From Mrakia gelida (lineage: Eukaryota; Basidiomycota; Tremellomycetes; Cystofilobasidiales; Mrakiaceae), in NCBI GenBank assembly GCA_024345305.1, contig BRON01000003.1:806001-870000 (forward strand): 64,000 nucleotides of DNA, given 5' to 3'. Made by a program: the position numbers and the translations under genes. The notes beneath the pieces were generated by a model, which saw nothing but the letters and a program-made list of their open reading frames with translations, had not been told where the DNA came from and ran no database searches. Each line of letters begins with the position of its first letter. Position 1 is the first letter of the stretch. Of this stretch, positions 43,738-54,838 are shown in pieces.

Positions 43738-46649
43738 ATGCTTCACAGCAAGTCAATCCCTATCACCTCGTTGAGCATACAATCAGTGAGTAGACGTCCT
43801 CTTTGTCTCCGTGCATGTCGTAGAGCTGGGAGAAGGCTCGAAGGAAGAGAGAGCTCGGGTCCAGCCGGGCAGACGACTTCGTCCTCCCTCCTTATCTTTC
43901 GAGATCAAGATGGAGATCGTCGTTATCGAGCTCGAGACAACCTCTCGACTGTCTCTGGACAAGGGGGGTCAACTGGGAGGCAGAGGAGGAAGGGCAGCTC
44001 GAGCACTCCCCAGCGAAATCGAACGAGTCGAGGAGGGGAGCTCGAGAAATCGAGGATGAGCTCAGCCGAAAGGGAAACGAGTCCCTCCCATCTTCCTTTT
44101 CGGCTTTTCCTCTCTGATGGGAGCACGAAGGCCTAGCAGGGACATCTAGGGAGCTTTCAGGAAGGAGTTTCTGGCAGTATTTGGGGGAGAAAAGAGGTGC
44201 GGGCCGCACTCCGAGGAAGGAGAGAAAGGCTCGTGCGACCTCCATTGGTTGCTTTCTCCCCGAGATGTCGAGCTGCGATGTTCAGACTCGCATAGAGTCC
44301 CGAGGAGAGGGCACTAGCAGCACCCCCGACGTCTGATGAGGCTTTCTGGCTCGAGACCTCTTCACTGTTGCGACCTGTTTGCTCTCCTCCCTTCAGCTCG
44401 TGACTCGACCTGACCTTTCTTCCTTCCTTTCCTCTTCTCCTTCCCTCTTCAGTTCCATGACGACTCCCCGCCCTTCACAGGACTCGCAGAACATCTCGCA
44501 GAGCCAGAGGTTCCACCTTTCGACCTCTCTCGATCCATGTCGCCGTCCTACCCTACCTTCTCCTCGCTCCCTCCTCTTCCTTCCTCACCTCCTCCTCTAA
44601 ACCCACCGCCGACGACGGCCACCTCCTCTGGCAGCCACTCCCAACCCACCTCGCGATCCGCCTCCCGTCCACCAACACCTCACGCCCGCTCCTCCACTGG
44701 CGGATCCTCCACCAACGGTACCAACGGAACAGGCTACTCTCCCACCCTCCCTAATCACTGCAACGCCAACCCGAACTACCCTCTCCAGCCCTCGGCCTCG
44801 GCTCAGACGATCGTCCCTTCGCCACCAAGATCGGAACCCATGTCAGTAGGAGAGGGCTCCTCGTTCGGTGGAGGAGGAACAGACGATCACTCAGATGGAG
44901 AGGCCGACGCTGAGAGTCAGGAAGGTCTCGACCTCGTACCCAACTTGGGAGACTCGGGCAAGTTCCTGGACGGATCAGGACCGTACAGATTCCCCAGACA
45001 TAGACTGAAGGGAGCTTGGGAAGGTGGGTTCAACAATGTTCATGATGTCATTGCGTCGAGAAAAGACGAAGCTGACTGAAGCTTGCTTGATTCACAGACA
45101 CGACGAAGACTCCCCTCGTTATCGGTACGCTCTCTTCGAACTCAGTCAGTTACGCCTTCGCCTCGAGTTTTACTGATCTCTCGACTTGCTCTTGTCTTCT
45201 CCAGTCGCTTGTGGTTCCTTCTCGCCTCCGACCTACCTTCATCTGTCCGTTCCCTTCGAGCTCGCCCTTCTCTCGTCCTCGGCGCGTCGCTCGAGCTGAC
45301 AATCTTCCTCGATGCTTTCTTCTTTCTCCTTTCAGCCGAATGTTCGAAATGGCCAAAGATCAGATCGTCGAGGAAGGAGCCTACGAGATCCTCGGAGGAT
45401 ACTACTCGCCTGTGTGAGTGCTCTCACGCGTCCTCGTCGCGCTCGACCTTCGCTGACCGACTCGTCCTCCTCTCTCCTCTTCTCCCCTCTGCCCCCTTCT
45501 CCTTCCATCCAGATCCGACCACTACAAGAAGTCAGGTCTGGCTCCAGCCGTTCACCGAGTCAAGATGTGCGAGCTCGCAGTCGAGTCGACGTCGACGTGG
45601 TTGATGGTCGATCCTTGGGAGGCTGGCCAAGGCAGTTATCAGCGGACGGCGGTGGTGCTGCAGCATTTCGAGGAAGAGCTGAACGGTGCTGGAGGTGGAG
45701 TTCGAGGGAGGGATGGTGAGTCATCGGTCTGCCTTCTTCTCGATGCGATCGTGCAGAGTGAGGCGAGACGAAACGACGGAGCTCACACCCGCTTCTTCTT
45801 TCCTTCCCCGTCCTCGTTCGAACAGGTCAAATCAGGAAGATCAAGATCATGCTTCTCGCTGGTGGAGATCTCATCGAGTCGTTCGGAGAGCCAGGAATCT
45901 GGGCGGAGCCTGATGTGAGTAGAACTTCTCTCCTCCCTCCCGTTCTCGAACTCGTCACTCACCTTCTTCCCCCTTTTTTTTGCAGCTTCACGTCATCCTC
46001 GGGAACTTCGGATGCTTGATCGTCGAGCGATCGGGTTCAGACGTGTGGGCCTTCCTGCTCAGTCACGATATCCTGTATCATCATCGGTTCGTCGCGTCCC
46101 TTCGCCTCATCTCTCACCTCACGACTTCCTTCATGCTGACGAGCTTCTCCGACCTTCGTTTTGCCGTGAACAGGAAGAACATCATCGTCGTCAAGCAGCT
46201 CATCTACAATGACATTTCGTCCACGAAGGTTCGGCTGTTCGTTCGAAGAGGGATGAGCATCAAGTGAGTCGCGTCTCTCTCCTTTCGCTTCTCTCGTTTG
46301 CTCTCTCTTACGACACTTCGCTGACTTTCTACCCACCTCTCATTCTCTATCAGATACCTCCTTCCGAACTCAGTCATTCACTACATCATGGAACAGCAGC
46401 TCTACCAGTCCATGTTCGTCTCCCTCTCCTATCGTTGGCTTCAATCCTGCTCGTTCGTTTTGCTCACCCTTCCTTCCTCCTTGTCTCTTCCACAGAACCG
46501 CACCCACCACCGTCCCTCTCGAACTCACACCCACTCCCACGCTAGCACCTCCTCCACAGTCGTTCACTCCTCCGCCCGCGGAAGGAGACGTCAAGAAGTT
46601 CTACGTCGCCGGACAGGGCTCAGGAGGAATGCCGAACGGAAGGAGCTAG
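43738..46649 (+). CDS. NMA1: Nicotinamide mononucleotide adenylyltransferase, NAD synthesis
   Basis: NMN adenylyltransferase joins NMN (or its acid form) and ATP to make NAD. Firm exons: 44453-45023, 45098-45124, 45205-45244, 45336-45413, 45513-45715, 45826-45914, 45986-46086, 46174-46263, 46354-46413 and 46496-46649. The nucleotidyltransferase core has VACGSFSPPTYLHLRMFEMA (the ATP-binding GSFxPxTxxH motif, built over two junctions), GYYSPVSDHYKK, SWLMVDPWEA, LLAGGDLIESFGEP, HVILGNFGCLIVER and the second ATP motif NDISSTKVR. The N-terminal part is Ser/Pro/Thr-rich and disordered as in yeast Nma1. The frame enters at 44453 behind a clear acceptor, so the start must lie upstream. The best in-phase candidate is the 48-nt exon 43738-43785, which implies a 667-nt intron and 486 residues. 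An internal ATG at 44537 would give 442. A proline-rich tail ends the protein. Confidence 0.92.
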
Positions 46650-47188
46650 ACATCTCGCTCTCTCGCCTTGCTTCGTCTCGGAGGACACTGGTATCATCTG
46701 CACGTCGAGAACGGAGAGGGGGGGGAGGGACGAGCCCTCGACGTGTCGGGGACGACGAGACGACGCCGCTCCCTCGAGCTTTTATATTTCTTCCCTTTCT
46801 TTCCCACTTTCTCGTTGTACCCCCCTTCGACTTCACACTTATTTTCGCTACCAGCCACTTGCATGCCTCCCGTTTGTTCTCTCTTTGGATACATAGATCT
46901 TTCGTTCTCTCTTCGTCGGACGAGTTCAGCAAGCGCGTCGCCGTCGACGACCCCCTCCTTCGCCCATGGTCGCCGCCACCCTTACTTTTTCGCATCGAAC
47001 CTCCTTCAGTGGCCAGCTCTACTTACTACTCTTCCTCTCAGGTCGAGAAGCTCTTTCTTCTGCCTATTTCTCGTCGTCAACGAAGCTGCGCTCCCACCCT
47101 CCCCTCCTCCCTCGTCGCCTCACCTCCTCCCTCTTCCGCCTTCTGACTTCCATCTCCCATCACCCTTCTTCTCCTTTCGTCTCCAATC
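46650..47188. other. Intergenic, no gene recognised
   Basis: About 540 bp of T- and C-rich sequence following the adenylyltransferase stop: 3' UTR, then a pyrimidine-rich promoter. Open frames here are low complexity and have no support. Confidence 0.45.
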
Positions 47189-49093
47189 ATGGTGAGTTCC
47201 CGCTCTGCCCTCTTCCGCTCTCTCAAGCTCAAACTGATCTCAGCTCTTTCTTCTCTGTTTTTTCGCCACCTCCAAAGGATCCACCCACTTCGACGTTCTC
47301 TCACATCTCTCCTCCACCTCAGTCGTCTCCTTCCCAACGCAAGGCTTCCTTCTCCTCGCCCTCCTTCATCAGGCCACCTCCAAGCCTCAACGCGCACTTC
47401 TATCCAACTTCAAGAGTTACCTCGAGAATCAAGAAGGAGGAGGAGGAGGAGGGAAGGTGAGCTTTCGACGGAGGTGGAGCGGGCGAGCGAGGGACAGGAG
47501 AGCTGATCTTTCTTCCTTTCTCCCTTCCTCCACACTCCTTCTTGCAGACCTCTCGACCCCGAAGACGACTACCTTAACAACTGGGGAGAAGAGTGGACGG
47601 ACATGGGATACGACATCGACGCGGACAAGGATCTGGACGAGGACGAGTTCAGTGCGTGGGACTCGGAGAAGGTTGCTAGATCTGGATCGACGAATGAGAA
47701 GGCCTGTTTGGAGAGGTGAGTCGCGTCCAAGTCGCGTCGGAAGTTAAATGAGGGAAGGTCGAGGAGGGGAGGGGAAGAAGAGAAGAAGAGGTCGGGAAGA
47801 TGAGCGAAGGGTCGCGAGCTCGAGCTCGCACGAGCGGACGGAGGACGGCGAGCTCACCTTCCTTCCCTCCCTTTTTCTTCGTGGGTTCCCTTCGTTTCGT
47901 TCAGAGCGGTGAGGGGTACACCTTCGAAGCTCATCAAGTCCGTCCCTGTAAACGAGGTGAGCCGCTTGTCAACGAACTGAGCTCGGCCGGGAGCGCGAAG
48001 GTGGCGAAAGCTGACCTTGGTCGCGTCTACTTCTTCATTCGCTGTCGCAGAACTCCCTTGGAATCGCGAGAAGGACATTAGGAGCTGGACGACCTAAGAG
48101 GAAGGCCCTTCTGTGCAGCATCTTTGTCGAAGGGGATGGAGAGACGAGTGCTGTTGGAGGTGGTGGAACCGTCGGAGGAGAAGGGGTCGCGTCGTCGGTT
48201 GGATCGTGAGTTTGCGTTCCCACTTTCTCATCCCTCGTGTTCACCCCACTTCCGAAGCAGAGATGCTGACCATCTTCGTTGCTCAGACACTCTGTCGGTA
48301 CTGCTTCAACTCGTGGACCTGCAACGTTCGTCGTTCGATCTCGAATCTCGCACCTGATCTCCTCGTCCTTCCTTCGCTGAGCTCTTCTCGTCTCTCCCTT
48401 TCCTTCTTTCAGCGGTCCCATCACTCGATCTCAGTCCCAGAGAACCATCTTCAGACTCGGAACCAGCACCTCCTTCAAAAAGATCAGAAGGTAAGCTCGT
48501 TTTCCAACCCTCCGCGACGCGTCCTCCTTGCCTTCGTCGCGAGCGAGCGTTGATCTTGTCCTTCCTTTCGGCTCCCTTCAGGATTCCTCCTGAGCTTAAA
48601 ATGACTGAGCTACATCCTACTTTCGACACGGAGGACCATGCAGACCCTGAGGCTCTCGGGAACGACGACGGGTGAGTTCTTTCGAAGCTTTTCGCCCAAC
48701 GCCGAAGAAGGGGAAAAGGAATAGCTTGACGCTGACTCAACCCTCCTCTCGCGGTATCCATCCTCCCAGGACCCAGACTGCAGCGCCGGATACAGACAAC
48801 TCAACCTCGAACGGAGAAGGATCTTCGACTCAGGTTCATTCGTTGTCGCAGTTTTGTTTTATTAAATACTGCTCGACCGCGCGCTGACTATTCTCTTCTT
48901 TCACTCAACCTCGATATAGATCTCAATCACCTCCACGAATACTGAAGTCAAGATCAAGACGGAAGCAGACGAAACCGCGGTGGAGGGCGAGCTTTCGTCG
49001 AAGGTCGAGGTCGACGACGCGAAAGCCTCGACGACGAACCCTGCTTCTACCAGCGACGTCAAGGACGAGAAGGTCAAGACTCAGGTCGCCTAG
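47189..49093 (+). CDS. Uncharacterised protein with acidic and basic segments, ten exons
   Basis: The exons are 47189-47191 (the ATG alone), 47278-47456, 47548-47715, 47905-47956, 48051-48205, 48287-48325, 48413-48490, 48582-48671, 48770-48833 and 48920-49093. All phases agree, giving 333 residues. After a Ser/Pro-rich start and a run of glutamates comes PLDPEDDYLNNWGEEWTDMG and an Asp/Glu-rich stretch, then LERAVRGTPSKLIKSVPVNE, a basic AGRPKRKALLCSIF block and RSQSQRTIFRLGTSTSF. The tail is acidic and Thr/Ser-rich, with a possible SUMO site (VKIKTEAD). The consistent phase over nine introns shows that this is a real gene. I recognise no family. The KRK patch together with acidic regions would fit a nuclear protein (inference). 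Confidence 0.66.
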
Positions 49094-49428
49094 CCTTGAA
49101 TAGTTGTATCAGTATGTGCTACCTCACTCTCACTCTCTTTCTCGAAAGTCAGTCGCGTCAAAGAAAGGAGGCTTGCTGGAAGCTGCGGGTCTTGCTCGAT
49201 TCCCCTTCCGTCGAAGCTCACTTCTGAGCTTCTTCTTCCGTAGATCCAACTCCTTCCTTCCAGATTCCCCCTTTCACCTATGCTGACCTCTAACGTCTAT
49301 CATCTCTATCAACCCACGCTCTTTGTTCTTTCCTTTTCTCCTCCACCAAACCAACTCGACAGCTCCGGAAGCGTCCCCTCATCTCCCCTCCCCTTCACCT
49401 CCCTTCCTTCCTCCCACCTCCTAAAGCC
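49094..49428. other. Intergenic, promoter of the secreted-protein gene
   Basis: 335 bp, pyrimidine-rich towards the downstream ATG. No coding signal or RNA gene seen. Confidence 0.45.
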
Positions 49429-50403
49429 ATGCTCTCCTTCACCAAACTCCTCCTCCCAACCCTCCTCCTTCTCCTTCCCACCACCCTAGCCTTCCCCAAG
49501 GGAGGCAACGACAAATACTACCTCGAGCACACTCCCGCTCTTCTTCGACGATATCGACTCCCTCCCTCCGTCCCCGCTCCTCAGAAACGAGTCGTCAAAA
49601 GGAGGCAGGCCAAGCGAGCTGTCTGCCCAGCTTCCTCTGCCTCTTCTGGAGCTTCTGCCAGCATCACCTCCTCGGCGGTCAGCGCTTCAGCCACTCCTAC
49701 AGCTTCAGCAACCTCCTCCTCGATTGGAGCTCAACAATCTCAAGCGGACGACGGGACCTCGACGGTCTTCTCAACTAGGACTTCGACCGTCTGGACGACG
49801 ATGACAGCTTCCGCGACCTCTACAGGAGTTGCTGCTTCCGCTACTTCGACTAGCTCGACTGCTATCTCGGTCGATACCGCTGGAGATGGGCCTTTCGACG
49901 GAAACGCGACTTGGTTCTACACGTTCGTTCTTTCCCTTTTCCCTCCTCTTTGCTCGAAGCTCAAGCTGACCTCTCTCCTTCTCTCGTTTTTCCGTTCGGA
50001 TCTACAGTGGACTCGGGGCATGTGGCTGGACCAACACCTCTTCGGACTACATCGTCGCCGTCTCAATGGATCTCTTCGATACCTGGCCGTGCGTCGTCTC
50101 TCCCCCCCTCTCTCCCTCTCTTCCTCTCTCTCGCTCGCTCCTAACCCCCCTCTCCCTTCCCCTCCCCCCCTTCTCTTCTTCGTATGCAGTGGCTACGCCG
50201 GAACCAACCCGAACGACAACCCCATCTGTGGTCATCAAGTCTCCATCGTCTACGGCGATCAAACCGTCGTCGCTGAAGTCGTTGATCGATGTACGACGTG
50301 TGGGGAGAGGAGCTTGGATCTTTCGGAGGGAGCGTTCCAAGGACTGGTTCCTGGAGGGCTGGATGTGGGGATTGTTGCGATGGAGTGGTCGTGGTTGAAT
50401 TAG
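49429..50403 (+). CDS. Secreted double-psi beta-barrel (barwin/expansin-like) protein
   Basis: Exons 49429-49922, 50008-50088 and 50190-50403 give 262 residues. An N-terminal signal peptide (MLSFTKLLLPTLLLLLPTTL, then AFPKG) is followed by dibasic KR sites, and then by about 90 residues rich in Ser, Thr and Ala, probably O-mannosylated. The C-terminal 95 residues form the rare-lipoprotein-A-like double-psi barrel: TGLGACGW, VAVSMDLFDTWPG (across junction 2), NPNDNPICG, VVDRCTTCG, LDLSEGAF and a final VAMEWSWLN. Four cysteines fit two disulfides. In fungi such proteins are secreted cell-wall or host-interaction proteins and papain-inhibitor-like factors; most lack the expansin C-terminal domain, as here. 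No enzymatic activity can be claimed. Confidence 0.87.
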   Translation: MLSFTKLLLPTLLLLLPTTLAFPKGGNDKYYLEHTPALLRRYRLPPSVPAPQKRVVKRRQAKRAVCPASSASSGASASITSSAVSASATPTASATSSSIGAQQSQADDGTSTVFSTRTSTVWTTMTASATSTGVAASATSTSSTAISVDTAGDGPFDGNATWFYTFVLSLFPPLCSKLKLTSLLLSFFRSDLQWTRGMWLDQHLFGLHRRRLNGSLRYLAVRRLSPPLSLSSSLSLAPNPPLPSPPPLLFFVCSGYAGTNPNDNPICGHQVSIVYGDQTVVAEVVDRCTTCGERSLDLSEGAFQGLVPGGLDVGIVAMEWSWLN

Positions 50404-50694
50404 AGGAGCAACGAGCTGGTCTCGCACACACGTCGCGTTTTGTTTTTGGTTCGTTGTTTTCTTGTTTCGTATATCTCACTCTAGTATTTTTTGTTGGCCG
50501 TGTCTTTATCTAATTTCTGGGCTTCTAGTACATCGAGACCCGAGACCAAGTCTTGAGCGAGAAAAACAACGAGAGAGAGCAAGCTCTTCCGGATCCAGAA
50601 CCGCCAGCGCGAGCTCAACGCTTTCGTCCTAGCCTGACCTCGGCGAGTTGAACCTCAACCATCGACACCCCTTCCTCTGTTCACTTCTTCTGCT

Positions 50695-52740
50695 ATGGGC
50701 CTCTTCTCACCGTCAACCTGGACTCTCCTCGGCTTCGTATTCGCCATGGCTAAAACCTGTAAGGCCCCTTCTCTTCCTTTCGAGAGAAGGAGAGAGCCAC
50801 GGATCGGGAAGCCTCGAGCTGACCTCGTCCGCTCCCTTCCTTCCTTCTTTTCCAGTCGGAGTCCTCACCGTCATCTTTGTTTCTTTGACCATCGGTGGAA
50901 TTTGGTTCATGCAGGAGAAGGGAATCTACCCGTGAGTACTCTTCGACGACTATAGTGAGGGGCGGGGGGGAAGTGAGAGCTCGGAACTGATCGTGTGCTG
51001 TCGTCTGTGCTCTTTTGCAGCTCCCAATACCCTGAGGGATCTCGGACGCTCGTTGCTCTCCCTTCCGAGCACGATATGGTCTACACGGAGCCGGAGCTCA
51101 CTACGTCTGATGGTGTCAAGCTCAAGGCGTACTTGATGCTGGCGGTGGAGTCGAGAGTTGGGGCGAAGGTGAGTCCATCGTTCAACCCTCTCCTTCCTTC
51201 CCTCCTCCTCCCCTTTTGGCCGACGCTTGGTCGGTTCGAGCTTCTAGCTGACTCCGAGCTTTGCTGCGATGGTCGTCCTTAGTTCCACAGGACTCGACCT
51301 ACCGTCATCTACTTCCATGCCAACGCTGGTTCGTCCAGTCTCCTTCCTTCCCATCTCGCCTTCCATCACTTCGTCCCACTCATTCTCCCTTTGAGGTCTC
51401 GACTTCGTTGGGAAGCTCCTTCCGCTCGTGCTGACATTTCTTCTCGACTCTTTGGTCGCTCTCAGGAAACATGGGCCACCGTCTTCCTATCGCTAAGGGT
51501 TCGTTCCCTCTCGTCTCGACTCACCTGTCTACTCCTTTGGCCGTCGAGCTCGAAAGAAAGGACGAAGCTCACCCTCCTCCTTCCTTCCTTCCCTCCTCTC
51601 CCGTCCCTCTCTCTTCGGCCTTCTTGGCCAATCTCAGTCCTCAACACCCAGATGAAGTTCAACGTCCTCATGCTCTCCTACCGAGGATACGGTCTTTCCG
51701 AGGGCTCGCCTTCCGAGAAGGGTCTCAAGATTGATGCCCAGACTGCCCTCGACTTCATCACCAACCACCCTGATCTTGGACAGACGCCTATCGTGAGCTC
51801 CCTCTCCCTCTGATTCGGCTCAGGAGATCCGAAGCTGATCCACCTTGCTCCATCTCCTTCAGATCTTCTACGGACAGTCCCTCGGAGGTGCCGTCGCCAT
51901 CAACCTCGCTGCCGACAACAAGAACGTCGTGAGTCGTTGTCCTTCGCGACCTCCCTCCCAGGCTTAGGCTCTTTCTGACCCGTTCTCATTGTCCCGTGTC
52001 CATCCCAGCCCGCCGCTCTCATCCTCGAGAACACCTTCCTCTCCATCCCAAAACTCATCCCTCACCTCATCCCCACCCTCTCCTTCCTCACCTTCCTCGT
52101 TCACCGTTCGTCCCTCCCGAACGCGTCTCTCTCCCTTCTTTCTTCGTCGAGTCCTCCCAACGTACTGACTCTCTCTCCTCTCTCTCTGTCTTGACTCTCC
52201 CTTACGTCGTTCTCCAGAAATCTGGCCGTCGGAAGACAAGATGGCTGAGCTCCCAGCGGACATCCCTATCCTCCTCCTCTCAGGCGAGAAGGACGAGATC
52301 GTGCCCAAGGTTCAGATGGAGACTGTGAGTGTCGGCCATCTCTCTTCTCATCCTCTCGTCGAAGCTCGGAGAAGGTCGCTCGAGACCCCAGGAAAACGAG
52401 GACGCTGACTCGACCTCGCGTCTTTCCCTCCAGCTCCGCAAACTCGCCAACAACCGTCAAAGCGGTCGAGGAAAGAAGCACACTCAGTTCAAGTCCTTCC
52501 CTAAGGGAACTCATAGTGCGTTCCCTTCCTTCCCAACCCAAACCCTACCGCTTTCCTCCCCTCCTCTGTTCGTCGCCCAAACTCACCCGCTCCCTCCCCC
52601 CTCGTTTTTGTCCCCGCTCAGACGACACCGTCGCACAAGACCAGTACTTCCAAACGCTCCACAAGTTCGTTACCGAGACGGTCGAGAAGCTTCCCAGTGG
52701 AGCCAAGGCGGGAGGACGAGGTGCTAGGTTCGCGAACTAA
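50695..52740 (+). CDS. Bem46/ABHD13-family membrane-anchored serine hydrolase
   Basis: Exons 50695-50758, 50856-50931, 51021-51168, 51283-51328, 51466-51498, 51638-51792, 51863-51928, 52009-52105, 52218-52324, 52434-52515 and 52622-52740 give 330 residues. Two hydrophobic segments near the N-terminus (WTLLGFVFAMA and VLTVIFVSLTIGGIWFM) anchor it. The alpha/beta-hydrolase core has YFHANAGNMGHR (the oxyanion HxNxG region), LSYRGYGLSEG, the nucleophile elbow GQSLGG, the catalytic aspartate in GEKDEIV and the histidine in GTHND (formed at the last junction). This is the Bem46 group, linked in fungi to polarity and endomembranes; the substrate is unknown. It ends in a basic tail. It lies upstream of, and converges with, the GNAT gene. 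Confidence 0.9.
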
Positions 52741-53089
52741 ATACAACAACTTCGATCGATCAGCGAGAGGGAGGGTTTGAGCTTAAGCGACAACGTTGGG
52801 GGGGGGGGGGGGGGGGAGGGAGAGAAGGAGGAACGGGTGGGGTGAGGAGTATCTAGTAATTCGATCGTTTACTCTAAAAAGAACTACGCGCTAGTTTGTA
52901 ATCCTCTGTTTTCTTGGCTGTCGTGGAAAAGCAGAGACTAGAGCGAGCACGAGCGTCGACGCGCGGTTCTCGAGCGAGAGGTCCTCGTTCGTTCGTTCGT
53001 TCGCGAGCAACCTGGGAAGTCTAAGGGAATCCACGCAGATCGCAATCTAACTCATCTAACCTTCACCACCGACCCGTCCCTACATAACT
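52741..53089. other. Convergent intergenic region with a poly-G tract
   Basis: 349 bp between convergent stops. Apart from the guanine run at 52798-52816 and a (GTTC)n-like stretch near 52987-53003, it contains A/T-rich islands suited to polyadenylation. No gene is seen. Confidence 0.5.
52798..52816. repeat. Mononucleotide run of 19 G
   Basis: Nineteen consecutive guanines follow the Bem46-type gene. Such runs are prone to length error in sequencing and to slippage. The length is as given, not verified. Confidence 0.95.
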
Positions 53090-54227
53090 CTAAGTCGAAG
53101 CATTGCAAGAAGGAGGCAAAGGCAACGGTTCCCTCACCATCGCCGGCCATTCACGAATCACTTCCTTCCCATCCACCTCGTAGGCCATTTGACAGATCGC
53201 TTTGGTTTCGAACCCTGCGGAGATGTAGAGGGCTTGGCCCTGTGGTCAAAACGAAAAGCCGAACCGAAAACAAACACCGTCAGCGCGAGAAAGAGACGGA
53301 CGACGCGAAACCAGGAGGTGAGGAAATGACGAACCGAAGGCGACGAAGTCAAAGCGCAAGGAAGCTGATCTCTATCCGCCAGATCCGTCCCAAACTTGAC
53401 GAGCGCTCGAGCTATCCCTCGACGCTGATAATCTGGGTGGGTGAACAGGAAGGACTGCCGAAAAGCAAAAGCGAAGCGAATGATTCAAAAACTGTCAGCT
53501 TGACTGGAGCTCGAGCTCACCCCTTCCCTCCCTCCCTCTCCCTCCCTCCCACCCACCCACCCTCCTCCAACTCACAAGATACCAAACACTCCTCCCCGTC
53601 TCTCCCATCACCCTCCTCTTCACCTTCCCTCCAATCTCTCTGTACCTCTTGTAAAACCCCAAATCCATGATCCCTTGCATCTCCTTCTTCAGCCTCACGG
53701 CCTCGTCCGAATCTCCCTCCTTGATCGCGAAAGGTGGGACGATGGGCGCTGAAGCGGCGTCTAGGAGATCTTGTTGGGTGGTGAGGATCCAGTGGGCGTG
53801 GCCTATCACTTTGGCTGGATCGGAGGAGTTAGGGAGGGTGGCTTTGAGCTGGAAGTGGGTGGGGGAGGAGGAGACGTCTGGTGGGCTGAGAGCGGCGATT
53901 CGGATTTGACGAGCTGGGAGGAAGAAGAGGAGTGTGTAGAGAGAGAAAGGAAGGGTTGCGTCAGTTCCCCAAGATGCGGCTTGATGTAGACATGTTGGAG
54001 TGAGATGCGGAGACGAAGAGCAGGGAGGACTCGAGAGAGAGCAAGAGAGAGAGAGAGAGCTCACCGATCCTGACTTCAAGCGGAGGACGAAGATGAGGAG
54101 GGTAGAACTGCTCGTGCCGAAACGAACTTCCAGCTTCGGTCGCGAGGGCCTCAGCCTCGATCATCGAGGGTACGTCTTCGCGCTGGAGAGGGGAGAGGAG
54201 AGGGGTTTCCTTCTGAACGGTCAACAT
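53090..54227 (-). CDS. GNAT-family N-acetyltransferase
   Basis: Minus-strand exons 54227-54065, 53913-53576, 53454-53335 and 53239-53090 give 256 residues. The protein begins LLSPLQREDVPSMIEAEALA, a usual GNAT start, continues with IGHAHWILTT and a charged helical insert, and has SVWYLSFLFTHPDYQRRGIA. The latter carries the acetyl-CoA pyrophosphate loop (QRRGIA) and is built across junction 2. CALTSSPSGQALYISAGF (last junction) is the final strand-helix block of the fold. Fungal proteins of this type acetylate small amines or polyamines, but nothing here identifies the acceptor. Confidence 0.85.
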
Positions 54228-54838
54228 CGTGGGTGGTGGTGGAAAGATGGGAGCGAAGCGAGCGAGTCACTTTTCTCCGCGCGAGCTCGCAGGTTCGGGC
54301 CAGGCTTCACCCGATAGAGAACTTGCCGTCTATTTTGGACGCGTGCAAGAGAGAGATCCTGACAGGTCAGATAACGCTAGGATTTTTGATTGGATCTTGT
54401 TGAAGCGAAGGAGGGGAAGCGCACGACAGGAAAGCAAGAGCGATCAACACGACGCGACGGCGGAGATCAGGGAAAGGCTTGTCGGAAGTTTGGAGCAGCT
54501 CTGAGAGTAGACGGGAGGTCGGTTTGCCATAAAATGTGCTCAGACTTCGTCGAGGAGGCAAGAATTGAGCGCGGCGAGGCAGAACAAGGTGATGAGGGAG
54601 CAGAGAGGAGCGCGTCGAGGAGGTCAGCTTTTCGAGTTTGCCTGGCTTTGAAATTGAGTCGAGCGTCCAATCACTTGCTAGGCGAGCTCAAATTCACGAT
54701 TTCAGACGCTTTTGACTTGCTTGAAGCTCACGGTCAGACGAAAAAGAGGAGGCAGAGAGGGAGGAGGTTTCGAGTCGACCTCAACGTCGACGCCGCCCTT
54801 CCCTCCTCCTCCTTCCCTTCGCTCAATCTCGTCTCGTC
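54228..54838. promoter_or_regulatory. Divergent region between the GNAT and WDR5-like genes
   Basis: About 610 bp between divergent starts. Purine-rich on the plus strand in its left half and pyrimidine-rich right before the WDR5-like ATG. No coding pattern with splice support. Confidence 0.4.
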
